Positions 12,134-23,690 are shown, counted from the stretch's first letter. The stretch is 64,000 bases of DNA from Mesostigma viride (GCA_009746045.1 RPFO01000103.1:1566042-1630041); one strand, 5' to 3'. The notes: a model not told the origin generated them from the letters alone. Numbers and translations: made by a program.

Positions 12134-13684
12134 CCTGTTCTGGATACCTCTGTAGCGATGCCTACCTCTGATCTTGAACGCCTTATTAGTAGATTTACGG
12201 CCACTGAGCCGGAAGCTTTAGCTGCCATTGCCGCCCATCCCCAACAATTAGGCAAGCACCCTTGTAAATTTGTAGGTGGGTTTTTATATGTGCAGATAGC
12301 AGATTCTCCCCCTCAATGGCGCCTGTATGTCCCTCCTATCTGTCGCTCCTCCTTGCTCTTTGAGTTGCATGACTTAGCTGCTCATCAGGGTGGTAAACGG
12401 GTACGGGACCTAGTACCCCGCTATTACTACTGGCCTTCCCTTTTGAAGGATGTAGATGAGTATGTTAGAACCTGTCAATCTTGCCAGGAGATGAAACCCA
12501 ACAATGTAGGACAGATAGCAGAACCTAGGACCCTACCTGATCCCATCATGCCGTGGGACTCCATTATGATGGATTTTGTAGGACCTTTTAGGAAGAATGA
12601 TAGAGGTAACGCCCAGATCCTTGTTTTCGTAGATCGTTTTACTCGTATGTGTCATCTCGTGCCGTGTCCCTTAGAACTCACCGCACGCGATTGCGCACGC
12701 CTATACCTTAATAACGTCTATAGATATCATGGTTTGAGTAGGCAGTTTATTAGTGATAAAGATAAGCTATTTACCTCTGACTTTTGGCAGCAGTTTTTCG
12801 CTGCTATGGGTACCAAGGTTACGTTCGGTACTGCCTATCACTCCTCCTCCTCTCATCTAGTAGAACGTCTTAATAGGGTAGTGGAAGAAGCGCTGAGGCA
12901 CTATGTTAACGGCTCTGGTAGTGATTGGGAGGATTATCTATGCTTGGTAGAGTTCTCCCTTAACAATTGCCCTCAGGCTGCGCATGGCTATACGCCTTTC
13001 TTCCTAGATACTGGTAGACAGCCTCTTACTCCTACCTCTCTCTTAGCTAGTCCTTTACGGGACAGGGACGATGTGTCCCGGGATACCGTAGAAGGTGTGC
13101 AGGCCTTGCTAGATAAAATGAAAAATGCACATGATCACGCAATTTCAGGGTACCAAAAGGCTCAGGCCAAGTACCTTGCTAGGTTGCGTGCCTCCTTAGA
13201 TAGAAGAGCGCCTGAAATAGATATAGGAGATTTAGTCTTAGTAGAAGGCCCCCGTGTTGGCCGTTTTGCTCACAAGTTCGAAGCAGAACTTAAAGTGAAA
13301 CTTAGGCCCGCCTTCTTAGGACCCTTCCGTGTGTTGTCTAGAGTAGGTAATTTCTTATATAAAATAGATATCCCTACCTCTTGGCAGACACATTCTAACA
13401 CCTTCCATAGAAGCCAGCTGAAGCTTTATCACCAAAGCACGTTCGCTGGTAGAGAACTAGCTCCTGCCCCTTTAGAGCATAACCCCGACACTGGTGAGGT
13501 AGAAGACGAGGTAGAGAGTATCGTGGCCCATAGAGATATTAAAAAGGGCCGCGGTACCCAGCGCCAGTATAAGGTGAAATGGATGTATGCTCGTAGTGAG
13601 GTAGATAAAGTATGGTACACGGAGAGTGAGTTAGATGGTTGTAGCCGCTTGTTGCAGGACTACAAAACCCTACACCAGCTCTAG
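12134..13684 (+). pseudogene. pol: gypsy copy A integrase with chromodomain
   Basis: This is the continuation of copy A Pol, open from the insertion junction to the stop. It has the HHCC zinc-binding segment (ELHDLAAHQGGKRVRDLV ... CQSCQEMK) and an integrase core with D in MDFVGPF, D in ISDKDKLFTSDFW and E in SSSHLVERLNRVVEE. It also has the GPF-type C-terminal region (LRPAFLGPFRVLSRVGNFLYKIDIP) and a terminal chromodomain (VESIVAHRDIKKGRG, YKVKWMYARSEVDKVWYTES). The enzyme inserts element DNA, and the chromodomain usually steers it to marked chromatin. The frame is intact here and less damaged than in copy B, but it is cut off from RT by the copia-like insertion. Confidence 0.92.
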
Positions 13685-13760
13685 CTGGCAACCTGCCCCT
13701 CCCTTATCGTATTCCTGCTGTTGGTGGGTGGTTGGTTGTCCCCTCCCCTCCGCAGCCATC

Positions 13761-16088
13761 ATGGCTGATCCTACCCCTCCGTCGGAGAGCCGGCCGCCTT
13801 CCCCTCCACCACCGGACCCAGAGCTCTACTTAGAGGCCCTTCCGGGCCGATGGGTGTCACGTTCCATTTATCCGGGTGGCCTCGTTCAGCCTGCCCTCCA
13901 GGCTCATCATGCGGCTTTAGTCAGGGCTGCCCTCTTTGGGGTCTCGTGGTTCGGCCCAGACCCCGAAGAGCCGCAAAAGCTAGTCGTGCATGGGTTCGAC
14001 GATGCCGGGCATTGTCTTTTAGGATGTGGCTCCCGCTGCCCTGCCTTGGGGCAGATAGCCGCTGTCCTTCAGTGCCCCCGGGTGTTTTCCTACCTGTCTA
14101 CCCCTGTGGGCCGCTCCTGCCTACTACGGGAGGTGTTCCCTTGGCTTCCAGGCGAGGGCGAGGCAGATGTAGATGAACACCCCTGTGACCTCCTACGGGC
14201 GGTCGAGTTCATGGAGATCGCGGACCAGTCAGCTGGGGTAGCAGTTGGCGACCCTTCCCCTACGGACGCACCAGTCGAGGCGCAGTACACGCCAGAGTAT
14301 TCTGCCTCAGTTGCAGCGTCCTCCTCCTCCGTGTCGGCTCCTTCCCCTGTCCCGTCTTCACCACGGTCGACCCGGCGCGTGTCTGTGGAGCCTACCCCTT
14401 TGGGCTTGGATCGCGAGCCTGATCATCTCTCGGCGACTGTTTCTGCGATGCAGGCCCAGATCCAGTCCCTGACCTCGGCATTCGGGGCCTTCTTGGCGGC
14501 CCAGGCGCAGGCTCCAGCCACGCCAGGTGGGGTGTCTGTGGTATCTGTGCCCCCTACCCCTTCGGTTGCCTCGGCGCCTACGGTTTCGCCTGCGCTGTGC
14601 GAGCCCTCGGTAGCTGCGGTTTCCTCTGTTGCTGCGGCTCCTACGCCTCCGGCTGCCTCTGCGCCTGCGATCGACGTACCTGCGCCTTTGCGCGAGTCGC
14701 CCACCCCAGCGGCCGCGCCCGCCGTCGCCGCTTCCGGGTCGCCCGCAGCGCCATCGCCGCCATCGCGGGGTTTCTTCAGCGACACGGGCGGTCTTCCCAG
14801 GCTTTGGGAGGGTGGTCCCCCGCAGAGGATTCCGGTGCCCGACTGGAGCTTGGATGGTAACCAGTCTTATGCCGGATTGCCTGTCCCTACGGGCCCTGTT
14901 TTCAACATGTGGCCTGAGGGTGCGCCGCCACCGGAGACCGGAGCGCCAGCTGCGGTGGCGGGTCCGTCGCGACCCCCTTCGGCAGCGGGCCCGGCGCGAC
15001 CTCCTGTTGTACCGGCGCCGTCTGCGTCTGTGCCGGTTCCTACCCCTGCTTCGGCCCCTACCCCTTCGTCCTCGCGGTCTTTGGCTGCGGTTGTTCGGGC
15101 CAGCGGCCCCGATCCTTGCGCCACGCGCGCTGCTGATTCCCTCCGGGAGTTGTCCCAGGGCGATCGGGACCGGGCCCCTTCTGTGGTGCATGCGACGCCG
15201 GAGTCGCGCGACACGCCCGTCCCTGGGTACGGTATGTCTGCGCTCGCCTGCCGACAGTGTGACCTGCCGCGCGCCTCCGCCGAGCTTGCTATTTCGTCCA
15301 TGTCCTACGGGTTCTCCCAGGTGTGTCGGGCGCCGCGGGACCGTGGCCTACCCATTGAGACTGATCGGCCTCCTTTCGATATGGTTATTTTAGCTGATCC
15401 TGTGTTCCAGGGCGAGATCCTGGTTCGGCGCGTTCTGTATCGCTGGGCTAGGCGTCACAACGACTTGGACACCTACGGTGGGTTCCAGTGGGCTTACCCT
15501 CCGCCTCTGGGCATTATGGCCTCAGATGCCCTTACGGTAGAGTTTCCTGTGGTGCCGGGTGCTACGTACAGCACGGTTCTCCAGCCCTTCCTGGAGTGGG
15601 ATGCCCGTCGTCCAGCGCCCATCCCGGGCCAGGGTCTGGACTCCCGTGACCATCCTCCTCCTCGGGCTAGCGACTACCTCGAGACGTTCGGGTCGCGACA
15701 GTGTGCTCGTCGGTGGCGCTCCCGTGAGGTTCGGCACATCCGGATGTGGCCGTCTAACGTGGAGCCCCTGGTAGATCTGTTCTTCCCGACGGGCTTGCGC
15801 CCTCGGATCCGGTACCATCGCCTACTCCTGCGGGCTCTCTGTTTGATCGCGGTCGAGCCTTTCCTACGCCTCTTTGCCTGTGGTTTCCTGGACTGGGCCC
15901 GTGGCCAGGTCGTTCTTACGCAGCATAGGTATTACTGGGCCTTTCTGGGCCTTTTTCCTGATGGCGTGTGGGCCGATGTTTTCCTCACTGTAGATAGGCA
16001 TGACAATGCCGATGATGTGGCCCACTACCAGGCGTACCTGGATGTTCTGCTGGCCTCTCGTGGCACTTACCAGACGGATGGCAACTAG
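13761..16088 (+). CDS. unknown third ORF downstream of gypsy integrase
   Basis: A 775-residue open frame starts at ATGGCTGATCC, 77 bp after the pol stop. It has a conserved N-terminal part (about residues 20-160: PDPELYLEALPGRWVSRS, HGFDDAGHCLLGCGSRCP). A Pro/Ala/Ser-rich middle follows with a short predicted coiled coil (SATVSAMQAQIQSLTSAFGA, about 223-250). A well-conserved C-terminal part (about 494-775) contains CRQCDLPRASAELAISSMSY and RRVLYRWARRHNDLDTYGG. I see no signal peptide or membrane span, so a classical envelope protein is unlikely. Copy B has the same ORF with two single-base losses. Position after pol suggests an accessory product, but the function is unknown. Confidence 0.7.
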   Translation: MADPTPPSESRPPSPPPPDPELYLEALPGRWVSRSIYPGGLVQPALQAHHAALVRAALFGVSWFGPDPEEPQKLVVHGFDDAGHCLLGCGSRCPALGQIAAVLQCPRVFSYLSTPVGRSCLLREVFPWLPGEGEADVDEHPCDLLRAVEFMEIADQSAGVAVGDPSPTDAPVEAQYTPEYSASVAASSSSVSAPSPVPSSPRSTRRVSVEPTPLGLDREPDHLSATVSAMQAQIQSLTSAFGAFLAAQAQAPATPGGVSVVSVPPTPSVASAPTVSPALCEPSVAAVSSVAAAPTPPAASAPAIDVPAPLRESPTPAAAPAVAASGSPAAPSPPSRGFFSDTGGLPRLWEGGPPQRIPVPDWSLDGNQSYAGLPVPTGPVFNMWPEGAPPPETGAPAAVAGPSRPPSAAGPARPPVVPAPSASVPVPTPASAPTPSSSRSLAAVVRASGPDPCATRAADSLRELSQGDRDRAPSVVHATPESRDTPVPGYGMSALACRQCDLPRASAELAISSMSYGFSQVCRAPRDRGLPIETDRPPFDMVILADPVFQGEILVRRVLYRWARRHNDLDTYGGFQWAYPPPLGIMASDALTVEFPVVPGATYSTVLQPFLEWDARRPAPIPGQGLDSRDHPPPRASDYLETFGSRQCARRWRSREVRHIRMWPSNVEPLVDLFFPTGLRPRIRYHRLLLRALCLIAVEPFLRLFACGFLDWARGQVVLTQHRYYWAFLGLFPDGVWADVFLTVDRHDNADDVAHYQAYLDVLLASRGTYQTDGN

Positions 16089-16456
16089 ATAGAGGGCCTT
16101 AGGCCCGACCTGAGGGTGTTGTCCCTCCGGTATATAGAGTCGCCCTCATATTCTGGCCAGTTGACTGGTCGTTCTTGGTCCTTGGTACTGATTTGTTTAC
16201 TCTGTGTGTCCTGCCCAGTGCCGTCCCCCCGGCAAGGACTCTGTTCCAGGCAGTTAGGGGAACCTACCACCAGGCTTGGTGCTGGCTAACCCTACACCAC
16301 CCGGCGTGGTGGTGGAACCGAGTAACACGATTGGTGCTTTGTATCTTGGATGGCCTGCCGATTGTGTTGGTGTGTGCTGGGTGCATAAGGTTTCCTACCC
16401 CTTGGTTGCCTCCCTGTGCGTAGGGAGAGGGCTCCCTACCTTTGTGGGGGGGGAGG
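16089..16456 (+). promoter_or_regulatory. 3' untranslated region, hairpin and polypurine tract of gypsy copy A
   Basis: The region has no ORF. A stem GTAGGGAG/CTCCCTAC (16420-16427 with 16432-16439) sits just before the polypurine tract GGGGGGGGAGG (16446-16456), which directly abuts the LTR and would prime plus-strand DNA. Copy B has the same hairpin and tract at 56994-57031. Confidence 0.75.
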
Positions 16457-17021
16457 TGTTACGTCGCGTAACAATTCGTTGTAGTTACGGACGTAAATTA
16501 GGTCCTTTGCCTCGGTTGTTCCTAGGTTTACGTGTAGTTCCAACTGGGACACTATTGTCCTCGTAACAGTACTGTGGTACAGTGGGTGCTTTTGGGGCGC
16601 CGCGCCGCGTACTTTATAAGTGGTCCTTATCCTTTGGTAGAATGTAGTGGACCAGCGTGCATCTGTGCATCTGCCTGTGTATCTGTATGCGAGGGCCAGG
16701 TCGGCCCGAGCATGTTGGACCGTTGGTGACCATTTATGCACGTTCCACCCCTCGTGTGGTCACTCGGCGTGTGTTAAATGAATTAACACATATAGGCTTG
16801 GGTCACGGCAGTGTAGTGTGTTTCCTTCCTCTATTCCTGGAATAAACGGGTTCGGGTAAATGGTTGTATGGCGTATTATAGCAACACATACGTGAATGCA
16901 TTGAGATCAGCTCCGTCTCGTTCGTCTTTCGCTAGGGGTTTGAGTAGAGGAGGCCTGACTAATTTAGGTTGGGTTAGGCCTGGTAGAGGTAGAGGTGGAG
17001 GTAGAAGTTTAGGACGTAACA
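16457..17021 (+). repeat. 3' LTR of gypsy copy A
   Basis: A 565-bp LTR begins TGTTACGTCGCGTAACA and ends CGTAACA. It is homologous to the 576/573-bp LTRs of copy B but clearly diverged with several indels, so copy A is the older or a different subfamily member. The presumed 5-bp target copy GGTCC follows at 17022-17026. Confidence 0.93.
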
Positions 17022-20000
17022 GGTCCAATGGTAAAGTATCCAACCTCGTATTGCCTACGTGTAACCAAGTGATGGCCTCCGCCGGGGTCGTGGGGTCCGG
17101 CTGGAACATGCAGGACCTTGATACTAACCACGGGACCATCCGGATACAGTGACATTGGTGGGCTGGAAGACATACACATAATGTCGCCAACTGATTGAGG
17201 CAACCATTGTGGCCTGGAAGGATGTCGGCCACTTGTACTTGAATTCCGGCCGGAGGTAACACTCCCCGGACCAGACCTTTGCATGTGGGTGTGATCCCGT
17301 CTGGGTAAAAACTGATCCAATCACCCGGTTGGAGGGCCATCATCAGAGCATGCCATGTAGCTGGGATGGCCTGGATGAGGGTGTTCCAAGCGTGTAGCGA
17401 TGGCATGTTTTGCACCCAAGCATTAACTTCAGTATATGCCAGTAACCGATATCTGTCCCCCTGCCAGGCGTAGAGATCGAGCACTCTCAGAACAGGGGGT
17501 GATGCGCACAGGAAGCCAGCATAAGGGTTGTGCCCATGTAACGTGCCCAAGGGCTTGCGCGCATTGTCCACAATCAAATCATTGAAATAAAGGATCTGTC
17601 GTGCAAGGTCTCCTCACGAGTGGTGGGAAAAACGAGGCGCCCAGGTTTGAGCTTGTGATAACCTAACCATACCTAGGCGCGACCAGTACCAGGGGAGCCC
17701 CTTGTATGATATCAGTGTGCAGCCAAGTACTCCAACGTCAAGGTGCCATGATGTGCCATTAGCATGGGTGTAAATAGCTGAGAGGGACTCTTTTGCCAAT
17801 ATGCAGCCAGGGTGCGTATTCACTTCCATGTACACGCTGATCACTTGTTTAGCATACATCGACCACAATCGCCATTGTATGTTGTGTAGCCCTAGACCAC
17901 CGTGCAACCATGACATAAAGGACATTATTATCCCGGCTGATCCAGCCATGTACCGTGTGAGATATCAAACCTTTCTGTTTCCAAACAAAATTGCTGCCTA
18001 TGCGTTGGATAAGCTGTATGGTATGATCGTTGGGAGGGTGTGCCAGACAGTAGTATAAAACCTTGGAGAACAAGAGTTGGTTGACGATCAGTGATTTTCC
18101 TCGTAAGCTCATCCGCTGGACGCCACCCCACCGCCCTGCCGTGAGGAGCACATTCCTGCAAGTTTGCCCACGTGGTTGGTTTCGTCATATAAAAACGCAC
18201 GATGTTCAGCCAAACGTCCCTCTGGCGTGCAGCCAATGGGGCAGTTGTGCAAAAGATGGTGTTCACCTGGTTTGAGCCATGTCATGGCCAGGTGAGAGGG
18301 GGTTATCCGAGATGGGTTGGGTTTGCCGATGTGCAGTCCCGTGGACTTTTGCACATTACATCGTTGTTGTGAGGCCACAGAGTACGTGTTGATATTTTCC
18401 AAGACAGCATTCACTTCCTGTAGAGAGATGCAAACATTGGTGGTGTCATCCACATAGGCTATCTGTACAATACCTTTGGCATTGCCTGCAAGCGGGAAGC
18501 CCTGCAGACGAGGGTCGTGCTGGTGGAGCCAAAACAATCCTGCGTGTGCCAGTATAGGAACAAGATGGGGGACATACAACCTCCTTGGGGGAGGGATCTT
18601 GAGCTGTGGCCAAGTGCAGATTTGTGACCGTTTATAAGGATGTACCAGGTTAGCGATTTGATCATTCCCATGATGACCGTTAGGATGCGTGGGCCAAACC
18701 CTACGCCGATCAATATGTGTCGGAGGTACGCCCAGCACATGCGGTCAAACGCTTTTTCAAAGTCCTATGCAAAAGAGGATAAAGCCAGCGATGTCGTCGC
18801 GCCATGCCTTCTCTACTAATAATGTCCATTATGAGGGTGATGCTATCGTTGATATGGAGGTTAGCACGGAAGCCTGCTTGTTCTGGGCCTATAAGGCAGT
18901 CTAGAACAGAGTATAGCCTTTGCTGAATCATCTTGCTAATGATTTTGTACGCAACCGTAAGGAGGCGTATTGGCCGGTAATTTTTCCATTGTGTTTTGTC
19001 ACCCTTTTTGAACAATAAAATGAGGGCTGTTTCGGCCCATTGACCCGTAATCTGTCCATGTTGCCAGATTTCTAGTATGCATTGATAGAGATCTACGTGT
19101 AAAAGGGACCAAAAAGTTTTCCGAAACTCGATGGGAAGCCCATCCACCCCTGGGGCACTACCGGTCCGGATGTTTTGCATGGCATTAGTGGCCTCCTCTA
19201 TGGAGGGGGTTTGGTCTAGTTGGTGTTGTTGCGCAAGTGTGAGGCGGCGTGGGATAGCTTGTAAAATTTTTGCTATGGCCGCGTCGGCTTCGGGGTGGGG
19301 TTCATTTTGGAACATGCAGCGAGGTGTAGAAACGACTTTCTAGGATGGGGGTTGTGGCCGTGTGTGTGCCTTGTTCATCCTGGATTTCTGAGATGATTGA
19401 GTTGGATTTTAGTGGTGGAATAAGTGCGAAAAAATCTTTTGTCATGCGTTCGCCTACCTGATATTGCCACCACCGACAGATTTTAAGAGTCTAAAGCTAA
19501 GGCGTGTCTTTCAAAACGGAGTTTGTCGAGTTCAGTGTGTGAACTTTGAAGTCGGCTTGTTCGTAGTGGTTTAGGTGGGGTTTCAGCTGTAGCTTGTTGA
19601 CTAAGCGTTGGTGAATTCGGTATGCGCGTCCTTTCTCGCAACGTACGTTTAGGGAGTAGGTATGTGAATATACGAGCATTTAATTGGCTAGGCCTTCCTG
19701 CATCCACGTGCAGCAGTGATCAGTGTATCTATCCTTGTGAGTTCGCCAATTGCTCCAACGCTGCATGATCTCAAAATAAAACTGATCGTCTTGTAGAAGA
19801 ATTTATTGAGGCGAGGTATGCCTGGCCCCCGTGGTGCCTGGGTGTGGTGGGCAAGCGTGACAATGCATGGGTAGTGGTCTGAGAAGGCTGTGGAGCGTTC
19901 TACGCTTGCGTGGCAGACTAAATCGGCCCATTTGGGCGTGATATATATTTTATCCAAACGACGGGTTGTGCGAACGCCCGGACGAGTGGCCAGCCAAGTG

Positions 20001-20060
20001 TGCTCCTGATCCCGTGACCGAATGACATCCTGCAAATTCAGGTCTAGAACTAGTGTCACC
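17022..20060 (-). mobile_element. LINE copy 1, degenerate, minus strand, 5'-truncated
   Basis: An APE-type non-LTR retrotransposon remnant. From the 5' side on the minus strand come the end of an endonuclease domain (RLDKIYIT, AFSDHYPCIVTL, about 19850-20060), a spacer, the RT (18100-19315) and the long C-terminal region (17022-17950). The RT contains AYVDDTTNVCI and LPQGGCMSPILF, but the region expected to hold DFEKAFD is frame-broken near 18760. Many frameshifts and stops show it is dead. Its 3' part is cut at 17022 by the LTR of gypsy copy A and continues left of the window. The 5' end stops near 20050-20060, where unrelated GC-rich repeats begin. Confidence 0.88.
18109..19315 (-). pseudogene. 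LINE copy 1 reverse transcriptase remnant
   Basis: Two minus-strand frames together match the RT of LINE copy 2 (42770-43924): FQNEPHPEADAAIAKILQAI, GSAPGVDGLPIEFRKTFW, LLFKKGDKTQWKNYRPIRLL, AGFRANLHINDSITLIMDI, then AYVDDTTNV. The join near 18740 is frameshifted, and one part (about 18640-18760) appears in two overlapping frames. LINE RT copies the element RNA at a nicked target. This copy is not functional. Confidence 0.87.
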
Positions 20061-20329
20061 CGCTGGCTTCGCCCAGCCAAAAAAAGCACTTTGGGGCGGT
20101 TCAGGGCCTGCCCGCTGCCCGCTCACTGCGTAGTACGTGGTCCTTCACTGCGCTCCGGAGAGGGGAACAGTACGGTGCTCGCTTCGCTGGCGGATTGGTG
20201 CGCAGTACGCTGCCCGCTGCCCGCTGGAATAGTACGGTGCTCGCTTCGCTGGCGGATTGGTAGAATGTGTTGGTAAAAGGAGGCTGTGCGGTGGGCAGGG
20301 TGCTCGTTTAGATCAATGTGAAAATCAAC
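20061..20329. repeat. short GC-rich direct repeats next to LINE copy 1
   Basis: There is no gene. The words GGTGCTCGCTTCGCTGGCGG and CTGCCCGCTG recur at about 20174-20196 and 20230-20252, separated by CAGTACGC-type sequence. This appears to be a small decayed tandem duplication. Confidence 0.6.
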
Positions 20330-22740
20330 TACTCTATTACGATCGTGTTGCGCAAAGGAGAACCCCGAACATCCTGACATCGCCGCGGGCGCCGTACCGT
20401 ACGGCCTGATCGCACCCCCACGAGCGAGGGCCATCCCTGAAATCCTGCGGAGCCGCGAGTTCCGGCGCCCGTAACCGCCGGCCTGAACGCCGTCACACCC
20501 GCGTAAGATCGAGTCTGAGGTGTTCTGAACGGAAACTGAATTCAGCAAAATGCGCGAGAAATGCCGGGGGGCATATACGGCTGGGGGGAAGAATGTTTCA
20601 CGAAGCAGCTTAGCCCAAACATCCTACTCGATTTACTAGAAGGCTGAACGAGAACTGTCCCGCGGCTGAACGTACTGTTCGTTTTCTGACTTTTCTGAAC
20701 GTGTTTTTGGGTAAATTTTCGGTTCGGCCTACTTCCCACGCAATTTCCGTGCCAATTTTTGCGAGATGACTGAACTGAACGTGTTCAGACGGGGAGCGTG
20801 GCAAAAAACGGCTCGAATCTGTGAAAAGCAGGGGGCTCCGCCCAAAAAACGGCCGTACGAAACCGAAATTTTTTGGCTCCCGCTGGCCCGCCCCGGCCTC
20901 GGCGCCCTCGGCCACTGCCCCTTCGCACTGCGCGCCCCGCGTGGCGCCGGCGTTCCCGAGGACGCACCCCGCGGGTGTACGCGCCAATCGCCCGCTCAGG
21001 CGCCAAAAAGTCTGGGCCCCGAAGGGGCCCCCAACTTGCCAACTACTTCTATTACGATCGTGTTGCGCAAAGGAGAACCCCGAACTACCTGACATCGCCG
21101 CGGGCGCCGTGCCGTACGGCCTGATCGCACCCCCACGATCGAGGGCCATCCCTGAAATCCTGCGGAGCCGCGAGTTACGGCCTGTAACCGCCGGCCTGAA
21201 CGCCGTCACACCCGCGTAAGATCGAGTCTCACATGTTCTGAACAGAAAATGACGTCAGCTCAATTCAGCAAAATGCGCGAGAAATTGCGGGGGGCATATA
21301 CGGCTGGGGGGAAGAGTTTGGGCTGGGGGGTCTCGACCCAAACATCGTAGTCGATTTACTAAGGGTTCAGACTGAACGGGAAATTTCGAGTGTTCAGACT
21401 GAACGAAAATTTAGTTCGAACACAATTCTGAACGGTGTTTTTGTTAAATTTTCGGTTCGGCCTACTTCACACGCAATTTCTGCGAGATGACTGACCTGAA
21501 CGTGTTCAGACGGGGAGCGTGGCAAAAAACGGCTCGAAGCTGTGAAAAGTAGGGGGCTCAGCCCGCAAAACGGCCGTACGAAACCGAAATTTTTTGGCTC
21601 CCGCTGGCCCCACCGCCTCGGCGCCCTCGGCCACTGCCCCTTCGCACTGCGCACCCCGCGTGGCGCCGGCGTTCCCGAGGACGCACCCCGCGGGTGTACG
21701 CGCCAATCGCCCGCTCAGGCGCCAAAAAGTCTGGGCCCCGAAGGGGCCCCCAACTTGCCAACTACTTCTATTACGATCGTGTTGCGCAAAGGAGAACCCC
21801 GAACTACCTGACATCGCCGCGGGCGCCGTGCCGTACGGCCTGATCGCACCCCCACGATCGAGGGCCATCCCTGAAATCCTGCGGAGCCGCGAGTTACGGT
21901 CCGTAACCGCCGGCCTGAACGCCGTCACACCCGCGTAAGATCGAGTCTGAGGTGTTCTGAACGGAAACTGAATTCAGCAAAATGCGCGAGAAATGCCGGG
22001 GGGCATATACGGCTGGGGGGGATGTTGTTTGCCGAGTTAGCTTAGCCCAAACATCGTAGTCGATTTACTAAGGGTTCAGACTGAACGGGAAATTTTGAGT
22101 GTTCAGACTGAACGAAAATTTAGTTCGAACACTTTTCTGAACGGGTTTTTTGTTAAATTTTCGGTTCGGCCTACTTCCCACGCAATTTCTGCGAGATTAC
22201 TGACCTGAACGTGTTCAGACGGGGAGCGTGGCAAAAAACGGCTCGAAACTGTGAAGAGCAGGAGGCTCTGCCCGCAAAACGGCCGTACGAAACCAAAATT
22301 TTTGGGCTCCCGCTGGCCCACCCGCGTCGATTTACTAAGGGTTCAGACTGAACGGGAAATTTCGAGTGTTCAAACTGAACGAAAATTTAGTTCGAATGAC
22401 TTTTCTGAACGGGTTTTTTCTTAAATTTTCGGTTCGGCCTACTTCCCACGCAATTTCTGCGAGATTACTGACCTGAACGTGTTCAGACGGGGAGCGTGGC
22501 AAAGAACGGCTCGAAACTGTGAAAAGCAGGGGGCTCAGCCCGCAAAACGGCCGTACGGAACCGAAATTTTTTGGCTCGATCCCGCTGGCCCCACCGCCTC
22601 GGCGCCCTCGGCCACTACCCCTTCGCACTGCGCACCCCGCGTGGCGCCGGCGTTCCCGAGGACGCACCCCGCGGGTGTACGCGCCAATCGCCCGCTCAGG
22701 CGCCAAAAAGTCTGGGCCCCGAAGGGGCCCCCAACTTGTT
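20330..22740. repeat. satellite-like tandem array, period about 720 bp
   Basis: The same unit recurs. For example, the stretch beginning GAACGTGTTCAGACGGGGAG occurs near 20776, 21498, 22208 and 22478, and TATTACGATCGTGTTGCGC near 20336, 21048 and 21770. Two units are nearly full length (about 720 and 710 bp). The first is partial and the last two are shortened. Inside each unit are a 17-bp palindrome GGGCCCCGAAGGGGCCC (near 21014, 21734, 22714) and, in later units, pairs of the 13-bp palindrome GTTCAGACTGAAC. Frames read through the units on both strands, but they are by-products of the high GC and repetition. Confidence 0.85.
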
Positions 22741-22794
22741 GCCCTTTATATTACTGTTTTAGACAGCGAAAAGTTTGCGCAAACCCTAAAAGCA

Positions 22795-23512
22795 TGTTAA
22801 ATTACGGAGGAGGAGGAAAGATCTGTGAGCCGTTTCGACCTCAATATATATTGTATTAATGATTAAATTGCGTAGTGACCAAAGACATGGCCAACAAGGC
22901 CTTCCCAACAAGGGAATCGACCCAACAAGGGTGACGACTCCGACCAACAAGGTCTTTCCAACAAGGAATTCCCAACAAGGGTGTGAGTTGGACCAACAAG
23001 GTAACTTTCATTAGAAAATAGATTACGTTTTTATATCTTGTGTCGACCAAAGCATTGATGCTGAAAAGATGCCGATAAGATGAACTAGATGCCGATAAGG
23101 TGTCTCGAATGTTCTAGAGCATCATCGAGAAGATAAGGTTCAGGAATATTCGATAAAGGTGCCGACACCCTTATGAGTGACTACATGTAGGAGCTGTACT
23201 GTCGTTCGGCACACATTTTATATGATAACTGTCGACTAAACAAATACGTCACAAATTCTACATAGCATCGTCAAAACATTGCAAATATTTAGAAACAATT
23301 CCGGTGAAGAGTTAGCTGATCTAATTGCAAAGGGTAACACTCGGTTCCCTGGCTACCAACGATCAGGTTCTTGACCAAAAGTACGTCAAATGTCATCCTA
23401 ATTGCTAAAGTGACAAATAAATGCCACCCGCTACCAACGGATGAAAAAGTATTGTAGTCCAGAAGTAAAAAAAAGGTGTCACACGTGGCAAACAGTGCCA
23501 GATTTTCTGACA
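22795..23512 (-). repeat. 3' LTR of gag-only element
   Basis: A 718-bp copy with TG...CA ends, nearly identical to 25196-25917. It contains about eight dispersed copies of the word CCAACAAGG or CCCAACAAGG (22888-23000), a small internal repeat that may act in the promoter or RNA. Confidence 0.9.
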
Positions 23513-23690
23513 GGCCCCTCACTAGTGCAGCCACGTTTCCAAAGTCAGGGTGGCCTGGGTTGGCCCAGGACCAACGCACCCGTTACATCAAAACACAAAC
23601 CCCGGTGGGAGTTCCGTTGCCTCCTGGTTGAGAGTGAGATTGGCCAAGTCCTCAGAGAGGTTGGCAGTACCCTTCTGACCCCGGCGCAGC

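Larger units (their letters stand above)
1..17021 (+). mobile_element. Ty3/gypsy chromovirus copy A, 5' part outside window
   Basis: The parts in this window are RT and RNase H (1-878, 2842-3680), integrase with chromodomain (12134-13684), an extra ORF (13761-16088), a polypurine tract and the 3' LTR (16457-17021). They align along their whole length with copy B at 46793-57604. Two later insertions interrupt the copy: a tandem non-autonomous element at 879-2840 and a copia-like element at 3681-12128. Beyond the 3' LTR the sequence resumes inside a minus-strand LINE reading frame, so copy A was itself inserted into a LINE. The expected right target duplicate is GGTCC (17022-17026), and its left partner lies outside the window. 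Confidence 0.93.

Noticed and set aside
14358-15301. Arg/Ala-rich frames antisense to the third gypsy ORF
   Set aside because: They mirror the Pro/Ser/Ala codons of the sense ORF, which is conserved between copies; no independent support.
20610-22859. Several frames of 85-200 residues in the satellite on both strands
   Set aside because: They repeat with the satellite unit, overlap on opposite strands and have no motif; high GC explains the lack of stops.
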